From assembly GCA_026874595.1 (NCBI GenBank), contig CM049309.1:73270426-73334425 (forward strand): 64,000 nucleotides of DNA, given 5' to 3'. The position numbers and the translations under genes were made by a program. This DNA comes from Sipunculus nudus. Taxonomy: Eukaryota; Annelida; Sipuncula; Golfingiida; Sipunculidae. Positions 22,046-36,345 of the stretch are shown here, piece after piece. Positions within the stretch are counted from its first letter, which is position 1. Each line of letters opens with the position of its first letter. The notes below the pieces were generated by a model that was not told the DNA's origin, ran no database searches, and saw only the letters and a list, made by a program, of their open reading frames with translations.

Positions 22046-22542
22046 CTGAAATGAAACAGAAGTTTATTATCAATATTTGGAACAGACTCAAAAAAGACTA
22101 AAAGATATAACACAGGGTATAACCTCTACGTCCTCATTTTGATGTAAAAGTAAAAGTGTAGTATACCAGACCTGCTGAAAACTAGCATCCTCGCTGATGG
22201 GTTACTCACTGACTTATTTTTCTTGCACCAACATGGAGCTTATTTGATGCACAATTTTTATAAGATTCACATAGAAATAAGGCAATATCAAACTTGATTC
22301 AAAAGAATTTAAGTATAGGCAATGCCAGGGTTAGGCAGGTCACCTTTATTGCCCTTTAACCGATGTACGATGTACGATATAATAATAATAGTATAAATAT
22401 TAATAATATTTCTATAGAATTTACCGATATCCTCACGTGATTTAAAGCTGCCTTGTGATGAAAACAAAATATAGTAGCTTTTGCTATATGCATTGTCATC
22501 TGTATTCCGTTTTTATATTGCAAGTCTCTTATATTGGACTTT

Positions 22543-22546
<4 letters not shown>

Positions 22547-22592
<46 letters not shown>

Positions 22593-22650
22593 TATATAGT
22601 TATATATATTTATATATATATATATATTATATAAATTTATGTATATATAT
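22547..22650. repeat. (TA)n microsatellite with interruptions
   Basis: There is an uninterrupted core at about 22547-22588, then TATATA blocks broken by TTA and AGT. Confidence 0.9.
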
Positions 22651-23476
22651 ATTTACATATTTATATTATAAAGACAACCAAAATTCCACCTATATTTCTT
22701 TGCCGAACTATCAACAATTGTTCGATTTATCTTTCATATAACTTTTACTGTCTATAAAAAATAATATAATGGTTTGGTTAATCTGATTCTAAAATGGACA
22801 TATACGAGCTTTATATGTATAAATCTTACCTCTCCAAACGCATACGTATACAAACGCTATGTATATGTTTAGTGAGACAAATTGAGTTTGACTGCCATCC
22901 CTAAAACAAGTATTCGTCTATTTCAAATCATCCGCCAGTGCAGTAAAATCAACTGTATACGCTCATAAATGGCTGTGTTTGGTATCTAATATGACGTCAC
23001 ATCGCACACTGATGACGTCACACCGCACGTGCTGCGTAAACGGCTGCATCAATCCTGCAGGCGCCATTAATAAGGGGAAAGCATGAGGGCTAAAGGGGAG
23101 GGGTTGAACTTTAATAAAGCCTGTTGAATAAGATAAAAATAATTTTGAAATCCCTAGTACCACTTTCCATTAAATTCCTCTTTCCGTAGTTAGAGGCAGC
23201 AAGCTTTGGGTGCAAACCATAAATCATGTATATCATCATGCGCATCATAATAATGTATCGACTGTGTTTGATAATTAAACTTGAGACAAAGGTTAAAAGA
23301 CATTTTTGTTCAGAGTTTAATATCACTGTTTCAGTTTCCTTCCTGTTTAGTAGGTCTGTTAAAGTGGATTTTCTTTGCTCCTTCTGTTGCATACAGCCAC
23401 AGCAAAGGCGGTACAAGAGGGATATCCCAACTGCCCATCACTGATACCCAGTCCTGGAAGAAGAGCGTAGCTGACA

Positions 23477-23823
23477 CTGCGCAGAATCGGACTCACAGGA
23501 GTACGACTCTGCTGGATAAGGTTTATTGGCATTAAAATTCATATCCCACAATGCAATGTTATTCCAAATACACCAGCGGCTTAGGTATAAATATAGTGGA
23601 GAGGAAAATGTAGTCGTTCATATACGTTGGATAAAAATGTGTCAAGGCAAATTACATAACATAGATGCTTTTCTGGTAAGGTCTTCGCGGAATAAGTAAT
23701 ATATTGTAAGCATGTGAAAGAATGTGTTCCCCTTGAAATGTGACAATTTTTTATTTTGAAAGTTTGACAGTTGAGATAAGCAGGGAGGCCACGTTGCCTA
23801 ACTGGAAGAAGTTCAATTTGAGT
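23477..23823 (+). repeat. Dispersed repeat, copy B (pairs with 13446-13785)
   Basis: Same-orientation diverged copy of the intronic repeat at 13446-13785, with landmarks in the same order. The scramblase exon next to the first copy is not duplicated here, so this is a repeat rather than a partial gene copy. Confidence 0.7.
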
Positions 23824-24364
23824 AGCTACGACCACTGGCGGATGGGTTAACCTCTATGACAAGGCAGATCTGATCGAGGATGTTCTGAGGAATCAAAATA
23901 TGTATAAGTCAATGGGACTTAAATTTATTTCAATATATTGAAAAGTTAAACTGAACCAAGGTAGTTTGACGATATTAAGACATTAATCAAGAATATAACC
24001 GATTCAGAAAGTTTCGCAGTGATGCTTACGAAAACATCAGCCCTGGTCATTACCTCAAAAACGTATTATCCCGATAATTTTATTAAATGCACCTACCACC
24101 ATTAGGAATCATAACTTGTCTGTTTATCCACGCTCGCAGGGCACACTTACAAACAATGATACACAAGGAAGTACTCGACACATGTGACGTCATACAAGCC
24201 ACATCGTCAGCTCCTGGCCAATCAGTTCTAGGAAGACCCCTTGCCAAGGTCAAAACAAACCAGGTAGGGAAACTTTCCATAATAGGCACTCCCAAATGAT
24301 GTCAGATCCATTTCATTCATAATTTTTTTTTAGCTAAATGTTACCATAATAGCCAACCTGAGGA

Positions 24365-24640
24365 ACTCCACAGATTTGTTGAGCATGGTGATGATATGGT
24401 TAGGGACTTTTGACCGCAAGGTTGTGAGTTTGAGTCCCGATCTCGCCCTCCCCTCTAAGACTAACAGTCAAAGCCTTTACCAAAAGGGTGCTCTGTCTCA
24501 TCCTAGCAGTGAATCGGTGGTGGTTACAGGCGTCAGATAAGTGAAGAACGAATAATCCTCCAGCACCTGAGGTGGCTGCTTAGGTTGTATGCTCTCCAGG
24601 GAGCCAAGAAAAACAACTAGAATGAACAGGCCTGAAAGAC
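24365..24640 (+). repeat. tRNA-derived SINE-like element
   Basis: Box-A-like TGGTTAGGGAC and box-B-like GGTTGTGAGTTTGAGTCCC lie at pol III spacing, followed by a tRNA-unrelated body. This is the structure of a tRNA-derived SINE. The ends are approximate and no poly(A)-type tail or target duplication was resolved. Confidence 0.5.
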
Positions 24641-26744
24641 CAGGAAGGCAAAGTGTATGGTCAGATGAGACTTAATTCGCCGAACATATCAGACTGTAAA
24701 CCCCCACTTTTTTGTAACTATATATCGACTACACGCAAGGACCATAAGAAACGTCAGGAAAAGCACGCTAAAGCTCCTCGGATAATACCATTACAGATTT
24801 CACACAAGGATCTATATGGTACAATAGGTAATTAAAATTGGACCCGTTGCCACCTATTCAGAAGTATAGACTTGATAACCTCTTGCCATACCACCCCAAT
24901 ATATTTTAGCCTTTATAGCAGAATCGGTTTAACAACCACAATAGTGTAAATGATAAGGACGTTCAAGGCGAAGAACAACTGTCAACAAATCTAGATCACA
25001 AACGCTACTATACCTTGCACTAAACTAATTTTACAAATTATTTCAAGATAATGATACCCTACAAGAAGTAGGCCTAAATATAAAACGGACATTATCAAAT
25101 CATAAAATACAAATTTCAGGAGAGTATTTGACGATAAAATACACACACTCTCAAATATAAAAAATATATTTTTTGTATCATTTAATGTTTGCGTGTGCCT
25201 TATTCGCGTTTGTGGTACAAGGAACTCCAAAATAAGCACTGAGTATTACAAAAAGCAGAACATACCGTTTTTTAATATATAAAAGAGGACATTGTATAGC
25301 AGTTATCTTAAGATAAATAAAGGCTAACGTCATTTCACTTGACAGTGAAGCTCACGAAGCAGAGTTGAACTGTATCAAGACAGATAATCACATAATCTTT
25401 GTATGACCATTACTTGTAAAAGGAATTCAAACCCGTCACCATGGCAATAATCATAGAACTAAAGTTCACTGTATTTGAATGTCTGACGTTGTGTGCTGAA
25501 CGAGTGTTATTTCGTAAGTTTCCTAAATGTAAAAAATCTTACCTTATTCTTTACGGAAAGGATACAAAAATAAAATATTCCCAGTGCTATGTCTATTGTA
25601 AATATAGGACAGCCACGCTATATATTTATATACTCTTGACGTGACCGACTTAGATATCACGTGGCATTTAAATTTACGAGTGGGCACCATAAAGGTGTAA
25701 ACACGTATAATGCACGCTGACAAGGTGCGTCAGTACTTAACAGTGAAACAAACCGCTCATACCTGAGTCTTAACACATTTCCATACACAACGCCCGGTTG
25801 GGGGTTGCTACTTAACACGTTAGCTGACTAAGGAAAGAGCGTATAAAAGCAGGCTCTATAGGGAACTATTAATAAAGGTCATGGTGTATTCCTGAGGACA
25901 AGAAAAGTAAACACGCTATTTTGTGTGTCTGTTCAAGCCGTTTCTGGCTTCAAAGTTCACCGGGGCTCACGTGAAGCACTTTGACGTTAGGTGTTTAAAA
26001 TATATAAAGTGTACTTATGGTATATAAATATTGTTGTGACTCAGTTGTGACGCACATGTAAACGGGATTTAAGTAGATTGCTATGTCTGTTGTGAAGGGG
26101 ATATTCAGACACTTTAGTCAGGATAATATATTCTGGTGAATCACGGAATATTAGTTAAAAATTATCTTTTTCGCCAAATCTAGTTTGTTGAAATTTTTTT
26201 TTATAAAATGCTTGTAGCATGCTAATCAAAGTGATAACCATTAACATTAAGCATTATTTTTATAAACTTGGCAAATATTTTCGAAAAGTACAAACCTTTT
26301 AGAAATGCAATTAAAATAATATTTATCTTATTTATACTACATCTCCACCCCATTGATGGAGATCAAGATCAGTTTACATGCAAAAGATTCTAAGTATAGA
26401 ACGCTGGTGATTGGTCGGTGAGTGTCAAAAATATACCAAAATATTGTAAGTGTCAAAGAAAGACTGACACATCTTGGAAGCCGCCATGCCTCATGGCCTA
26501 AAGATCATGAAAATTAAAACATATGGTTGTATAATATATATATATATTGGTTGATTTCATGTGGTTTTCATTCTTATATTAGAAATATAAGATCTTTAAA
26601 TCTTTAAATGCATGTGGAACAGATCTCATATGTTTCTTAGAAAACTACACATTGGAGTAACAACTTAATATAGGATTCAGGAGCTGGTATAAAGAGTCTA
26701 CGTTATACTACTTTTTCACTCCTCCCCTTGAGCTGGTAGATTAC

Positions 26745-26835
26745 GTGTGTTCTTGCATCAGAAGCCATCTTTGATTTGGCTGATTATTTTTTAAATGTTT
26801 ACATTACATCATCATATCAGCATGCAAGCTGTCAA
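26745..26835 (-). repeat. Dispersed repeat segment (pairs inverted with 21600-21690)
   Basis: The complement shares AAAGATGGCTTCTGATGCA and flanking blocks with 21600-21690. A weaker, oppositely oriented match at 26370-26490 suggests this could be one arm of a foldback element of about 460 bp. Confidence 0.35.
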
Positions 26836-27831
26836 ATCTGATTGTGACCAGTGACCTTGACTGCTTAATAGAATCTTACTTCTTTGTTTAATTAATAATT
26901 TATAATCTCTCTGTTCGGATTTCCATCGACATGCCTTACAAAATTCAAGTTGAATAAAATTAATCGTATAAAGCATGTGTAGACACAAAAAAATATAAAA
27001 ACAACTCATCTCTTCTCATTTGCATGATAGTATAATTTTGTACCCGCCTGCTCCTGCCTGAAGAACTGACTTTTATTCTTCACGCCACCACAACAATCAA
27101 GGCCTTGTATTCTTAAAGCGCTCGTATGTTGGTCGGTCGTTCGGTGAAAATCAATAATATATTGACTTATGTAGCACACGTGGAAGGAATCCAGGTCAGA
27201 GCCAAAAGAGCATGCAGCGACGGATGGGCATGTACTCTGATGGGTATTCATTATATAAAAATCTGCTGACCAGAGACATGAATGTACGTGAGGGCGGACA
27301 GTATAGACTTGTCCGAGCTGGAGAAGCCGCTCTGAAATGGTAGCCAATAATGAATAAAAATACAATTACTTCCTCCGCATACTGGCTCTGCTGACGGGAG
27401 TATAGATAAATCTATACAGATGGCCTTGTAAAGCTTATTCAAAGGTAATTGCATAATTGAGGTAAAATTCTCGTTTTCTCAAAATCCGAAAAAGAAACCA
27501 GAGTCTATTCAAAGGTTCTTTTAAAATAGGAGTCAATGTTTAAATTCATATTGCTTTAATAAAAAAATCACATTAATATGTTTCACTGGCTATATATTCC
27601 TTAACTTCTGCAGAAGGTGAATTTCCTATAATCAGGAGGCCCATTTTTTATAAATAATCAGTCGCATGATCTGAAGTGAACTGGAAAAACAAGGCTCATT
27701 CTCCCCGTTTTTTATTTTATGGTTTGGTGCATGTAGAATTACTTGCACTAGATATAGATGTTCCGACTAAAAAGCTTTCACGTGATTGTTAATGTTTTTT
27801 ATGTTGTCTTACATTAAGACAACAAAGCATA

Positions 27832-27851
27832 TCTCTCTCTCTCTCTCTCTC

Positions 27852-27911
<60 letters not shown>
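27832..27911. repeat. Compound (CT)n-(TA)n microsatellite
   Basis: CT repeats run 27832-27852 and pass directly into TA repeats at 27855-27911. Confidence 0.95.
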
Positions 27912-27914
<3 letters not shown>

Positions 27915-30720
27915 TATTGAGATCATTAAATAAGGAGCTGTTCTTTTTGGGAATCCTGAATATGTAGGCACAGATAATAATGATGTTTTTCCCTTCTTAA
28001 TTATGAGTCAGCAGAAATATGTTTATGAAATATAGGAGTCTTAGAGTCAGCAGGTACATCATTTTACTTTTGTCTATATGTAAAGCTTTAATAAACATCA
28101 CAGTTTGTGTCTGGCACTTATTGTAGTCAAAATTTAGTAAGTAGATGTGACTAAGATAACAAAATGTCTTGTTAGCGCATAAAATCTTCTTTTAGGCGTG
28201 AAGTATAGTTGCCTGTGAATTTCAGTATATAATTTTAAATGGAATGTACATTAAATTAACCTAAATAAAGAGTAAGCACGTACATGTGAGGGATTAACAC
28301 ACATTCTCCTGAAGAGCCATATTATACCTAACGATTAAGCCTACTATACAAATTAAGATCTCTTCAAAGAAGTACAAAGAACATACGCAGCTACTACCGT
28401 CAATATTATCGTACGCAGGCAATAACAGCCCCCTTTCCTCCATGATTCGATAAAATAATCCTATTGTAAGTGATCAATTGATGGAGAGTCTAATCTGTGT
28501 TACGACTTGTCGACTGCACGTGTAACCATAAACCAGTCCATCATAAAAAAGTGGTTATTAAACAGGTATCTTACCTGTATAATTCACCTGGATTTCTGGG
28601 GTAAACGGTTCAATATTGTTGATTGTAAGTGTCGTCTGCTACGGCAGGTGTGTGTACCAAAGCTTTCCCGCGGGTTGTGTGTATCGTATAATATACTCCG
28701 CCTGTCGAGTCAATGGGCCTTCAGTAAGGTAGGGCTGAACTGGAGCTCTGTTTAAATCTACCCCCGGGGAGACGACACACAAACGCTGGGTATTATATTT
28801 TCATATACACCTCCGGGTTTTTCTTAAGCTCTAATAAGGGGAGGTCGTTTAATGTTTAACTATGAAGTGGAATTCAAAAGGAAGACTGTTTTCACGTTTC
28901 CCCCGCAATATTGACGCATATGGTATGAGGTAAAAGTGCCACGACCTTATTTATAAGTCTCCATTCAGCAACTATAGTCCAATTTAACACCATTAAAATT
29001 GCACAGTTATGCCAATAGACATGCAGTCTTTAAACACAAGCTCCGTGATATTGTGATTTATGTGATAAGCAAAGTGGCATGTTATTCCTTGTTGATTTAG
29101 ATAATTAAAACGGTCAGCATCATAATTCTCTTAATATGGACACAGCAGGGTGTGGCAAGTTCTAATATGATGGAGGTTACAAAAAGCACAGGGAGAAAAC
29201 CATATACAAATGAACTGTCCGGAAGTGTTACCTTATACACGTCAGTTTTGTTCATATGACAGTGGGCCAACGTTTGCATGCGGACTAGAAACAGTTTTCT
29301 CTCTTTCGAAAACACAAGTAATTTACAAGCCTCCGTATCAGAACAGATGTTGTATGGTACTTGACACTGAATGTAGGTCTCTTTTACCGTTACCGGTGTC
29401 CATGTTGACCGTGTCCAGTTATTTTTGACATAGGAAGTGAGTAGATCATGAATATGCCACTGAAGGAGCTGAGTTTCACTGACTATACCCATCCCTGATT
29501 ACTGTATGGCCCGGCCGAAAATTCACGTCATGTGACTTTTATAAGCTATTGTCGCCAGGTGGCGGCAGAAACGTCTAAAATACCTTCAGTCAAGCCCGGA
29601 GACCGATTCGTCAAGGCTTGCATACATTAAACTAAGGTTCTGATTAAGTGGATTATTGATATCTATAATCATAGTTGTGCTTTATTTGATCATTTTCATA
29701 GGTAAATACAGTTACGGGAGAATTTGTTGTGCATTGCATCGTGTATAAATTGTTAATTTAACTGGGTACTTCAAAATAGGTCTTAAAATTTAATTACATC
29801 CTCTGCATTTCAGCGCCATCTTGTGTCCAATCAGTGAGTGAGACATTCTACTGGATACTTCCTTTGTATATCCTCATAATACAGAGTGGATTGCAAACGT
29901 TAAAGGGTTTTCACTGCAGTGACTGATGTTAAGGTTTGATCAAACGAGAGAAAAGTACATCTGAATAGTTCCAAGTTTTATTACTAGATGGCACTGAGAA
30001 GCAAAAGTGGTAATCAGCGTAATATACTCGTGTTCCAAGGTACTCTAGTATTGTAGGTTTGATAAAAATCAGCCATGACTTCAACCGAAATAAAAAGTGT
30101 GCGGAAAGCACTCTGGGCCTTTTCATTATAGTCTTATTGAACATAACAATGTACATACTATCCTTAGCCGTGAATAAACGACTAAGCAGGTATTTTTATT
30201 TGGCTGGTAAGCATAATTTGAGTCGTGATACAGGCTGTACGGAGTGTACTGCAAGTGTCATCAATCCTGTTGCATTAATTTCTAGGTATAAACAGCCGAT
30301 AATCTTACCATTAGGCTAAGAATGATGAATTACACCAAAACAATACATGTGAACACACTAATCAAACGGTCTCTATGGCAAAAAGTAATTTTCCTGTATC
30401 GCGTACCAGTTGGCTGAAGTCCAATAACCCGATTGAACTATGATTGTATTCATGAGGTCAGAAACTCACAAACATGCAGAGGGATTTGCCAATATGCTGA
30501 TTTTAAACGGAATCTTTTTCGCACATGGTAGGTGTTGTTGGAAAGTATACTAAAAGCAAAGTAAAAAAGCCAAGGACTGGTCTGATTTATGTTAAGTGAC
30601 AGCGTACTTGTAGGCCATAAGGCACTGTCAAAGATGGGAAGGACCGTATAGTTCTGGAGATGTGCTTTGTCACCAGGTAGGCATACCTTCCCAGAATAGT
30701 TTCGCCAAAGCGGGCACCAT

Positions 30721-30744
30721 AAAAAAAAAAAAAAAAAAAAAAAA
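30721..30744. repeat. Poly(A) tract, 24 nt
   Basis: Uninterrupted adenines. There is no convincing retrotransposed copy upstream. Confidence 0.9.
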
Positions 30745-33700
30745 CTTATAATGCCACACATCCTTGGAGAGACTGTATGAGGCAGTATGGTGTGCATTAG
30801 ATTGTACAATCTACTCCGTTGATATGTACATTTTCTAAAACCTGAGAATGTGCTCCACATTTCGGTATTTCGAAAGTTTGGGTATTGTTGCATATTTTCT
30901 AGATTTTGATATATTAATAGACTTCAGATATTTGACAAAAACCATTTATTCAAGCATAAATTTAAAAGGTGCAGAATATATTCTGAGTATGGTGTCAAAA
31001 TATAGGCAAATACAGCCAGCTCCCCCCCCCCCCCCAAGCCTGGTGTACCACCCCGAAAAACTTGCTATACAAAGCAGTGGTTAAAGAAAAATAAGTTTGG
31101 AACGACTTAAGTGTATAACCCCTTCGTGAGGAGTGTATGTACACAGCAATTTGTTGATAGTGATCATGGCGGAGGTTGTGGTCACCGACTACTTTCTTGT
31201 TTTAAAATAATACCAGGGGCCCTTGAGTACCTGGACACTACGCCTTGGCTGATAGTTAAGATTTCTCCTCAATGTAGAGGGTAGAGGTACACAAATTGGC
31301 TTTTAGTTGGATTTTAACAGTAAAATTAACGTGAAAAATATTTCAAAGTTATGTATAGATTGCTGTTAGAATTAATGTTAAAATAATAAATGTTTAATCG
31401 CATTCAATATTTTATATATCAAAATGTGTAATCGTATAAATTATTGTATACATGTATTACAAAATTTGATTTGAATCCTAATATTCCCCTTGTTGTGCAA
31501 TGGGTCAGGAGGGGTCACCGAGCCTCCCTCTGGAATTTTATTACAGATATTTTTAGATGCGTATGTATGTCCAATTAATGAATAAAGGCCATTTAAAGAC
31601 AGCCACCTCATATAATGCACAATAACAGCTGACAGGTAGTATTAATAAGGGGGTAGGTGTACATATATGCTTATATCTTGATTAATGTTTCACATATTTA
31701 CCTCAAATAAAATGTGTTGCATTTGCATATTGCAAGGGAAGCCTGATTATCTACATATTTATTATATGCAATATAAATACATGTATTTGTTTATTAAGCG
31801 ATAAATTTCGATGCTAGTAAAATATCCTGAAAGAATATTTAATATCACTTCTTTTCATCAAACGTTTCCAAATATATGTATTTTTAATAAAGAAGAAAAC
31901 GGGTAATTTCTTATTTTAGAAGCATGCTTTATAAGATCATGTAATTAGACACTCAAATGGTGAAAAAAGACCGTTTTAACTAATAGTAAAGTCAATGAAC
32001 ACATTCAAGCTCAGAAGAAAAATATTTATTGTATAAAACAAGTATCACACTGAAAATCAATAGCATGAATAGTAACAAGGGACGCTTCATATCCTTATAT
32101 ACAAAGGGAACGATAAATCATAATTAACAGCGGGTCATTCATTATACATGTACATGTAAATGATCAAATATACATGATTTATCCGGCTTTGTTCTGGGAA
32201 TGTCAGGAACAACTTTGAAATTTTCTTAAAGTTAAAATGCTTCAGGCATTGAATGGTATTTGTCTTACAATACACCCCGTGCAGGGGTGCGAAGAGAGTG
32301 TCAGTTTTCCAGTACTTATAGTAGACAGATAATATATATTTTTTTTCATACGAAACTTTTCTCTTTGACCCGATTTAAGTGTTTGAACTGTTAGGCAGTT
32401 ACCTGGGCCAGGACATTTTATTTTTAGTGTATGGTCATCAAACCATCACATGCAGAAATATATATATATTTTTAATTTTCTGTGACAACTAAGAAAATAT
32501 ATATCTGCATACTATATTTTCCATCTGGTGACCCAACTTGTGTGTGTAGACAATGACAATTACCCTCAATAGCCTCTTGCTTCACCTGTGCTATAGTGTG
32601 ATTGAACACTGTCCGTCAGAAAGAGGGTTTCCTGTCCGCGGTGCCTCCTGGAATAGCAAATATAGATTACATCACACATTACCAGCTACTGCCCCTCGCC
32701 CCTGCTTTTGGACTACTTGAGTTTCCCGCCTACTTCCAGTCATTGTCACCCCCAGAGTGTCCCAAGAAATCTGCCGAAAAATCACTGCAACATGCACCAG
32801 TCCGTCAGCACAAATGTTTTCTTGTTTGTTTTTTTTCTGTGTGAAGCCTGGTCCACAAGCGGAGCATCGGTCCTAACTATCTCGGTCTGATAAGCACATG
32901 CTTTGATGCAGTTACAATTTCTAATATCATTGATGCTAGCAAGCTACCCACTCTTGTGTTGGGACATGGTCGGGTTTTACATGGGCATAGTTGGCATGGG
33001 CCGAGTTCAGTAGCGATAGACTCTTCGCGAAATAATGTTCAATTTCTCAACATGTTTTGCCTAGGTAAAACTGCCCGCTTTATAAAGGTGCCCACCAAAT
33101 TAAGACAAGACAATAGAGCTCATCTTTGAGGTACCTTTGAGATTTCGCTATTTTGCCACTATTTTTTAAGCACAGTGGTTACTTAATGACAATCACATTG
33201 AAATACACAAGTATTTTATTAATTTGTCCATTTGAAATAAACAGCATGAAATTGGAATGTTTGCAAAACACATAGGCACAACAAATGCAACTCTGTACAT
33301 GTGTCCTACTGTATAGCTGCAGTTGATTGAAATGCCTTTCAGTTCAAAATATATTTCAAATCTATTTAAACCCATTTCTTACTTTAAGAAGCCCATGCAA
33401 TGACATGGGATCATATGTTATTTAACATGTGGCAAATGACTTGCCGGTGTTTGTTTATGTTACACTCATATAATCAGTGATATTTCCTTAAATAAAAGTA
33501 AGATAGAGTAAAACAGGGACAGCATAAAAGTATTACCGATCAAAACACAATTGATCATCTGAAAAAAAAGAACGAACGTTGAACAAGTCATTGATATTCC
33601 ATATATATAACCCATTAGAGAGGAATGGTAAGTTTGAAGTTAAAATAACCGAGTTCAGTGGAATCAAGGTGTAAACAGCTAGTAAACCAAAAAAAATCAA

Positions 33701-35069
33701 GCAAGTGTGCCAAAGTTAGACTCATGAAATATAGTTGCCGTCTTAATAAGAATTGATGAAGGGAATTCTCCCGTTTAGATGAGATTGTGGCCTTTCTGGA
33801 GAAAAAAAATCGTCCTCGCGAACTCTATACTATATCGCTGCATATTTTGTATACGTACTGTATCCTTATACATTGTACCTGTCATTAAACAAAATAAATA
33901 AAGAAAAACTATGCCCTATATCCAGTTTGAAGTTCACGCAATACAGTATTAAAGTTTCCTAAATATAGTATACAATATATATTCAATTTATGCGTGAAAT
34001 GCATTAGAGTGAAGAAACATATTTTTTTTCTCTCTTTTTCTCACAACACTGGTCCGAATGAAGTGGAGTGGAGCCAAATTTCCCTCTTTAAATAATATTA
34101 AAGCAGCGCCTAGACACCGTATCTGTAACTGGATACATAATGATTGAAAAAAAACTGCAAGATCAGTTCATTACAGGGGGTATCCTTCACACACATGGAA
34201 ACCTAAAAATCGGGACTTTTATAATACCAATAGAGATTATGGCCCACAAACTACCAGAACTAACAAAACCACTGCCTGCTAGTAGTTGTCTACAGCTTCT
34301 TGCATGGCATTTCTCTAGAACATTAATAGGGCCCTGCGCCCTGAAATCTCCCATCTAGCCTGTTAATACAAAAATATTTTTTTAATATTATACCTTACTA
34401 GACTTAACTTTTTTGCATGGCTCACTTCATTAACGATCATTTAAAATTCATAAATGTTGCTTTATTAATTAAACGTGTTTAACAATACCAGTGTGTTGAA
34501 GGTTTTTTAGGGAATGACTGTATCAACAGTCCTCTTCACTCGCTGGTAAATAAATATTTTAATTGTGAACTTGGATTTGTAGTTTGTTTATGGACTTTTT
34601 AATGTTTCCCCTTTATGTCCATTGTATAACATGTATATATATTTTCCTTAAAGTGCGGATGAACCTGTTAAGATATAGATAAAGAAAACATTTTAAGCTG
34701 AATTCAATCATATCGAGCCGTGTCAGCCAAATCAAGGCCATATATGGCCACATATACATATATTCATATACATGCATCTTACTCAAAAGCTGTATTCAAG
34801 AATACAAACAAAAAATATGGCATGTAGGTATAGTGATCAGAATGAAAAATATAATAGTATTCCAGCGAGAAGGATAGAAACGAATATATTGTGGGTACAA
34901 GAATATTTGTCTTTCATGAAGTAGGGTACGAGCGATTTTTTTTTCAATACATCGACGGGCCAAAATGCAGACGGGCCCAAAGTTTTGTTGTTGATAGATC
35001 GAATATGGGTAAAATAAAATATGGGTAGTCTTCATAATCATTTTATAAATTAATTTTTTTTAAATTTTG

Positions 35070-35073
<4 letters not shown>

Positions 35074-35120
<47 letters not shown>
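35074..35120. repeat. (TA)n microsatellite
   Basis: Uninterrupted TA dinucleotides over about 47 bp. Confidence 0.95.
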
Positions 35121-35124
<4 letters not shown>

Positions 35125-36150
35125 AAAATGAACATTAAATTTCACTCATGTCTGCCTGTCTGTGTGTCTTTTTCTTTTATTATACATATGTGTGTCTGTG
35201 TACAATGTATCTAAGAAGTACTCATGATTTCAATTATTATAATTTTATAATTTGTCTTGACAAATAACGATTTATTCAGGATAAATCAATCGTTTACGGA
35301 GAATGAAGTCAGGGTCCACCAGCTTGATTTTAACATGTTTGTCTGAATATGAATTTTCCCCAAACAACTATTTTGATTAAAAGAAGTAAGCAGGGTCCAT
35401 TGGACAAATTACAATTACACAATGGGCGGGAAAACGTCGAAGGTGTCTCAGTAAGATGCGACATCTGACGAGCAGTCGATGTACCATCTGACGAAAATTG
35501 CGATGACATTTTGAACTTCATTTAGATATTTACTAACTAATAGACCCGGTATACCGGGCTTATTACCGGGGTTGGGGAGATTTATTAACTGAGATGTGAA
35601 ATGTTGGCTCATTTTTTTTATTCTAAAAGTTAACAGAAAATATATGTTTTCAGTGGGGAAACTGTCTCCATAAGATATGTATAAACATTTTGGCACGACT
35701 GCAGAATAACTCACGCACCTCTCTGAGGCACAACACTTCTGTGATCAGAAAACGTTTTTATGTCCAACTGCATGTCACTTAATTTTGCCACTTACTTTTA
35801 AATTACATGAATCCTAAATATCATACCGTCCGTCCGTATAAACGCATAACGTGAGTGATCCTGCAGTCGCTCCAATATTTTTAACATTTATTTTGTGGGG
35901 CTGTCCTCTTGGCAAGAAATTTATACCCTGGCATGTTTACCTTGAAGACCTGGTCAGTGATGGTGTTTACATTGCGAACCGGAAGGAGACGCGGGGGCAT
36001 TCAGGTTTTCGATGATATTTGTCTGGATTCTATCGTTGGACGTATAAAGATTAGGTTGCTGTGAGGAACACATGAAAGATTTATTAAATGTACGTTGCAA
36101 GGAAACTGTTCCTGAAGAAAGAAACAGAAATATGCATACCTCGTAAGTAG

Positions 36151-36345
36151 CAGAAGCGGACCCAACGGGACTCCATGCAGAGGGTCCGTATTCATTTTCA
36201 ACCGCCGCAACCTTTTTTCATCGTATCATGCAGACAAATTTTGAGGCCTGAAACCCCAGACACCATGCACCCCACCCCACGCCTGATTGTGAAATTGGGA
36301 CCTTGAATTAGTTTTTGTCATTATTCCTCCTGGGTTGAACTTTCC
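36151..36345. mobile_element. Degraded MITE-like element (possible copy M4)
   Basis: It starts CAGAAGCGGACCCA and ends near CCTCCTGGGTT, resembling the M1 termini and internal order. Both ends and the interior are diverged, and the right boundary is a guess. Confidence 0.4.

Larger units (their letters stand above)
22046..24364. other. Upstream flank of the scramblase gene
   Basis: This should contain the missing 5' UTR exon and promoter of PLSCR or the intron leading to them, but I could not identify either. It holds a long (TA)n tract (22547-22650) and a dispersed repeat (23477-23823). No other exon was recognised. Confidence 0.4.
24641..36150. other. Intergenic, no recognised gene
   Basis: Mostly AT-rich unique sequence. 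It contains (CT)n and (TA)n tracts near 27832-27911, homopolymers (A at 30721-30744, C at 31022-31035), and a (TA)n tract at 35074-35120. Open frames up to 147 codons (29097-29492 and 30450-30893 on the minus strand) have no family similarity I recognise, and the second runs through the poly(A) tract. Confidence 0.45.

Noticed and set aside
13446-23823. Second partial scramblase gene copy near 23.4-23.8 kb
   Set aside because: Only intronic repeat sequence is shared; no scramblase exon similarity was found around 23.0-24.0 kb.
25441-25644. 67-codon ORF with a near-perfect Kozak context (CACCATGG)
   Set aside because: The protein has no recognisable domain or signal and no adjacent exons; a Kozak match alone is not evidence.
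25838-25850. TATAAAAG box on the plus strand as a promoter
   Set aside because: An isolated motif in AT-rich DNA with no coding exon identified downstream.
27006-27365. 119-codon minus-strand ORF
   Set aside because: No known domain, no supporting exons nearby, and poly-AT flanks; insufficient evidence.
29097-29492. 131-codon minus-strand ORF
   Set aside because: No recognisable family, no splice-linked neighbours, and a length attainable by chance in 64 kb of six frames.
30450-30893. 147-codon minus-strand ORF
   Set aside because: It runs through a 24-nt poly(A) tract (giving poly-Phe) and has no recognisable similarity.
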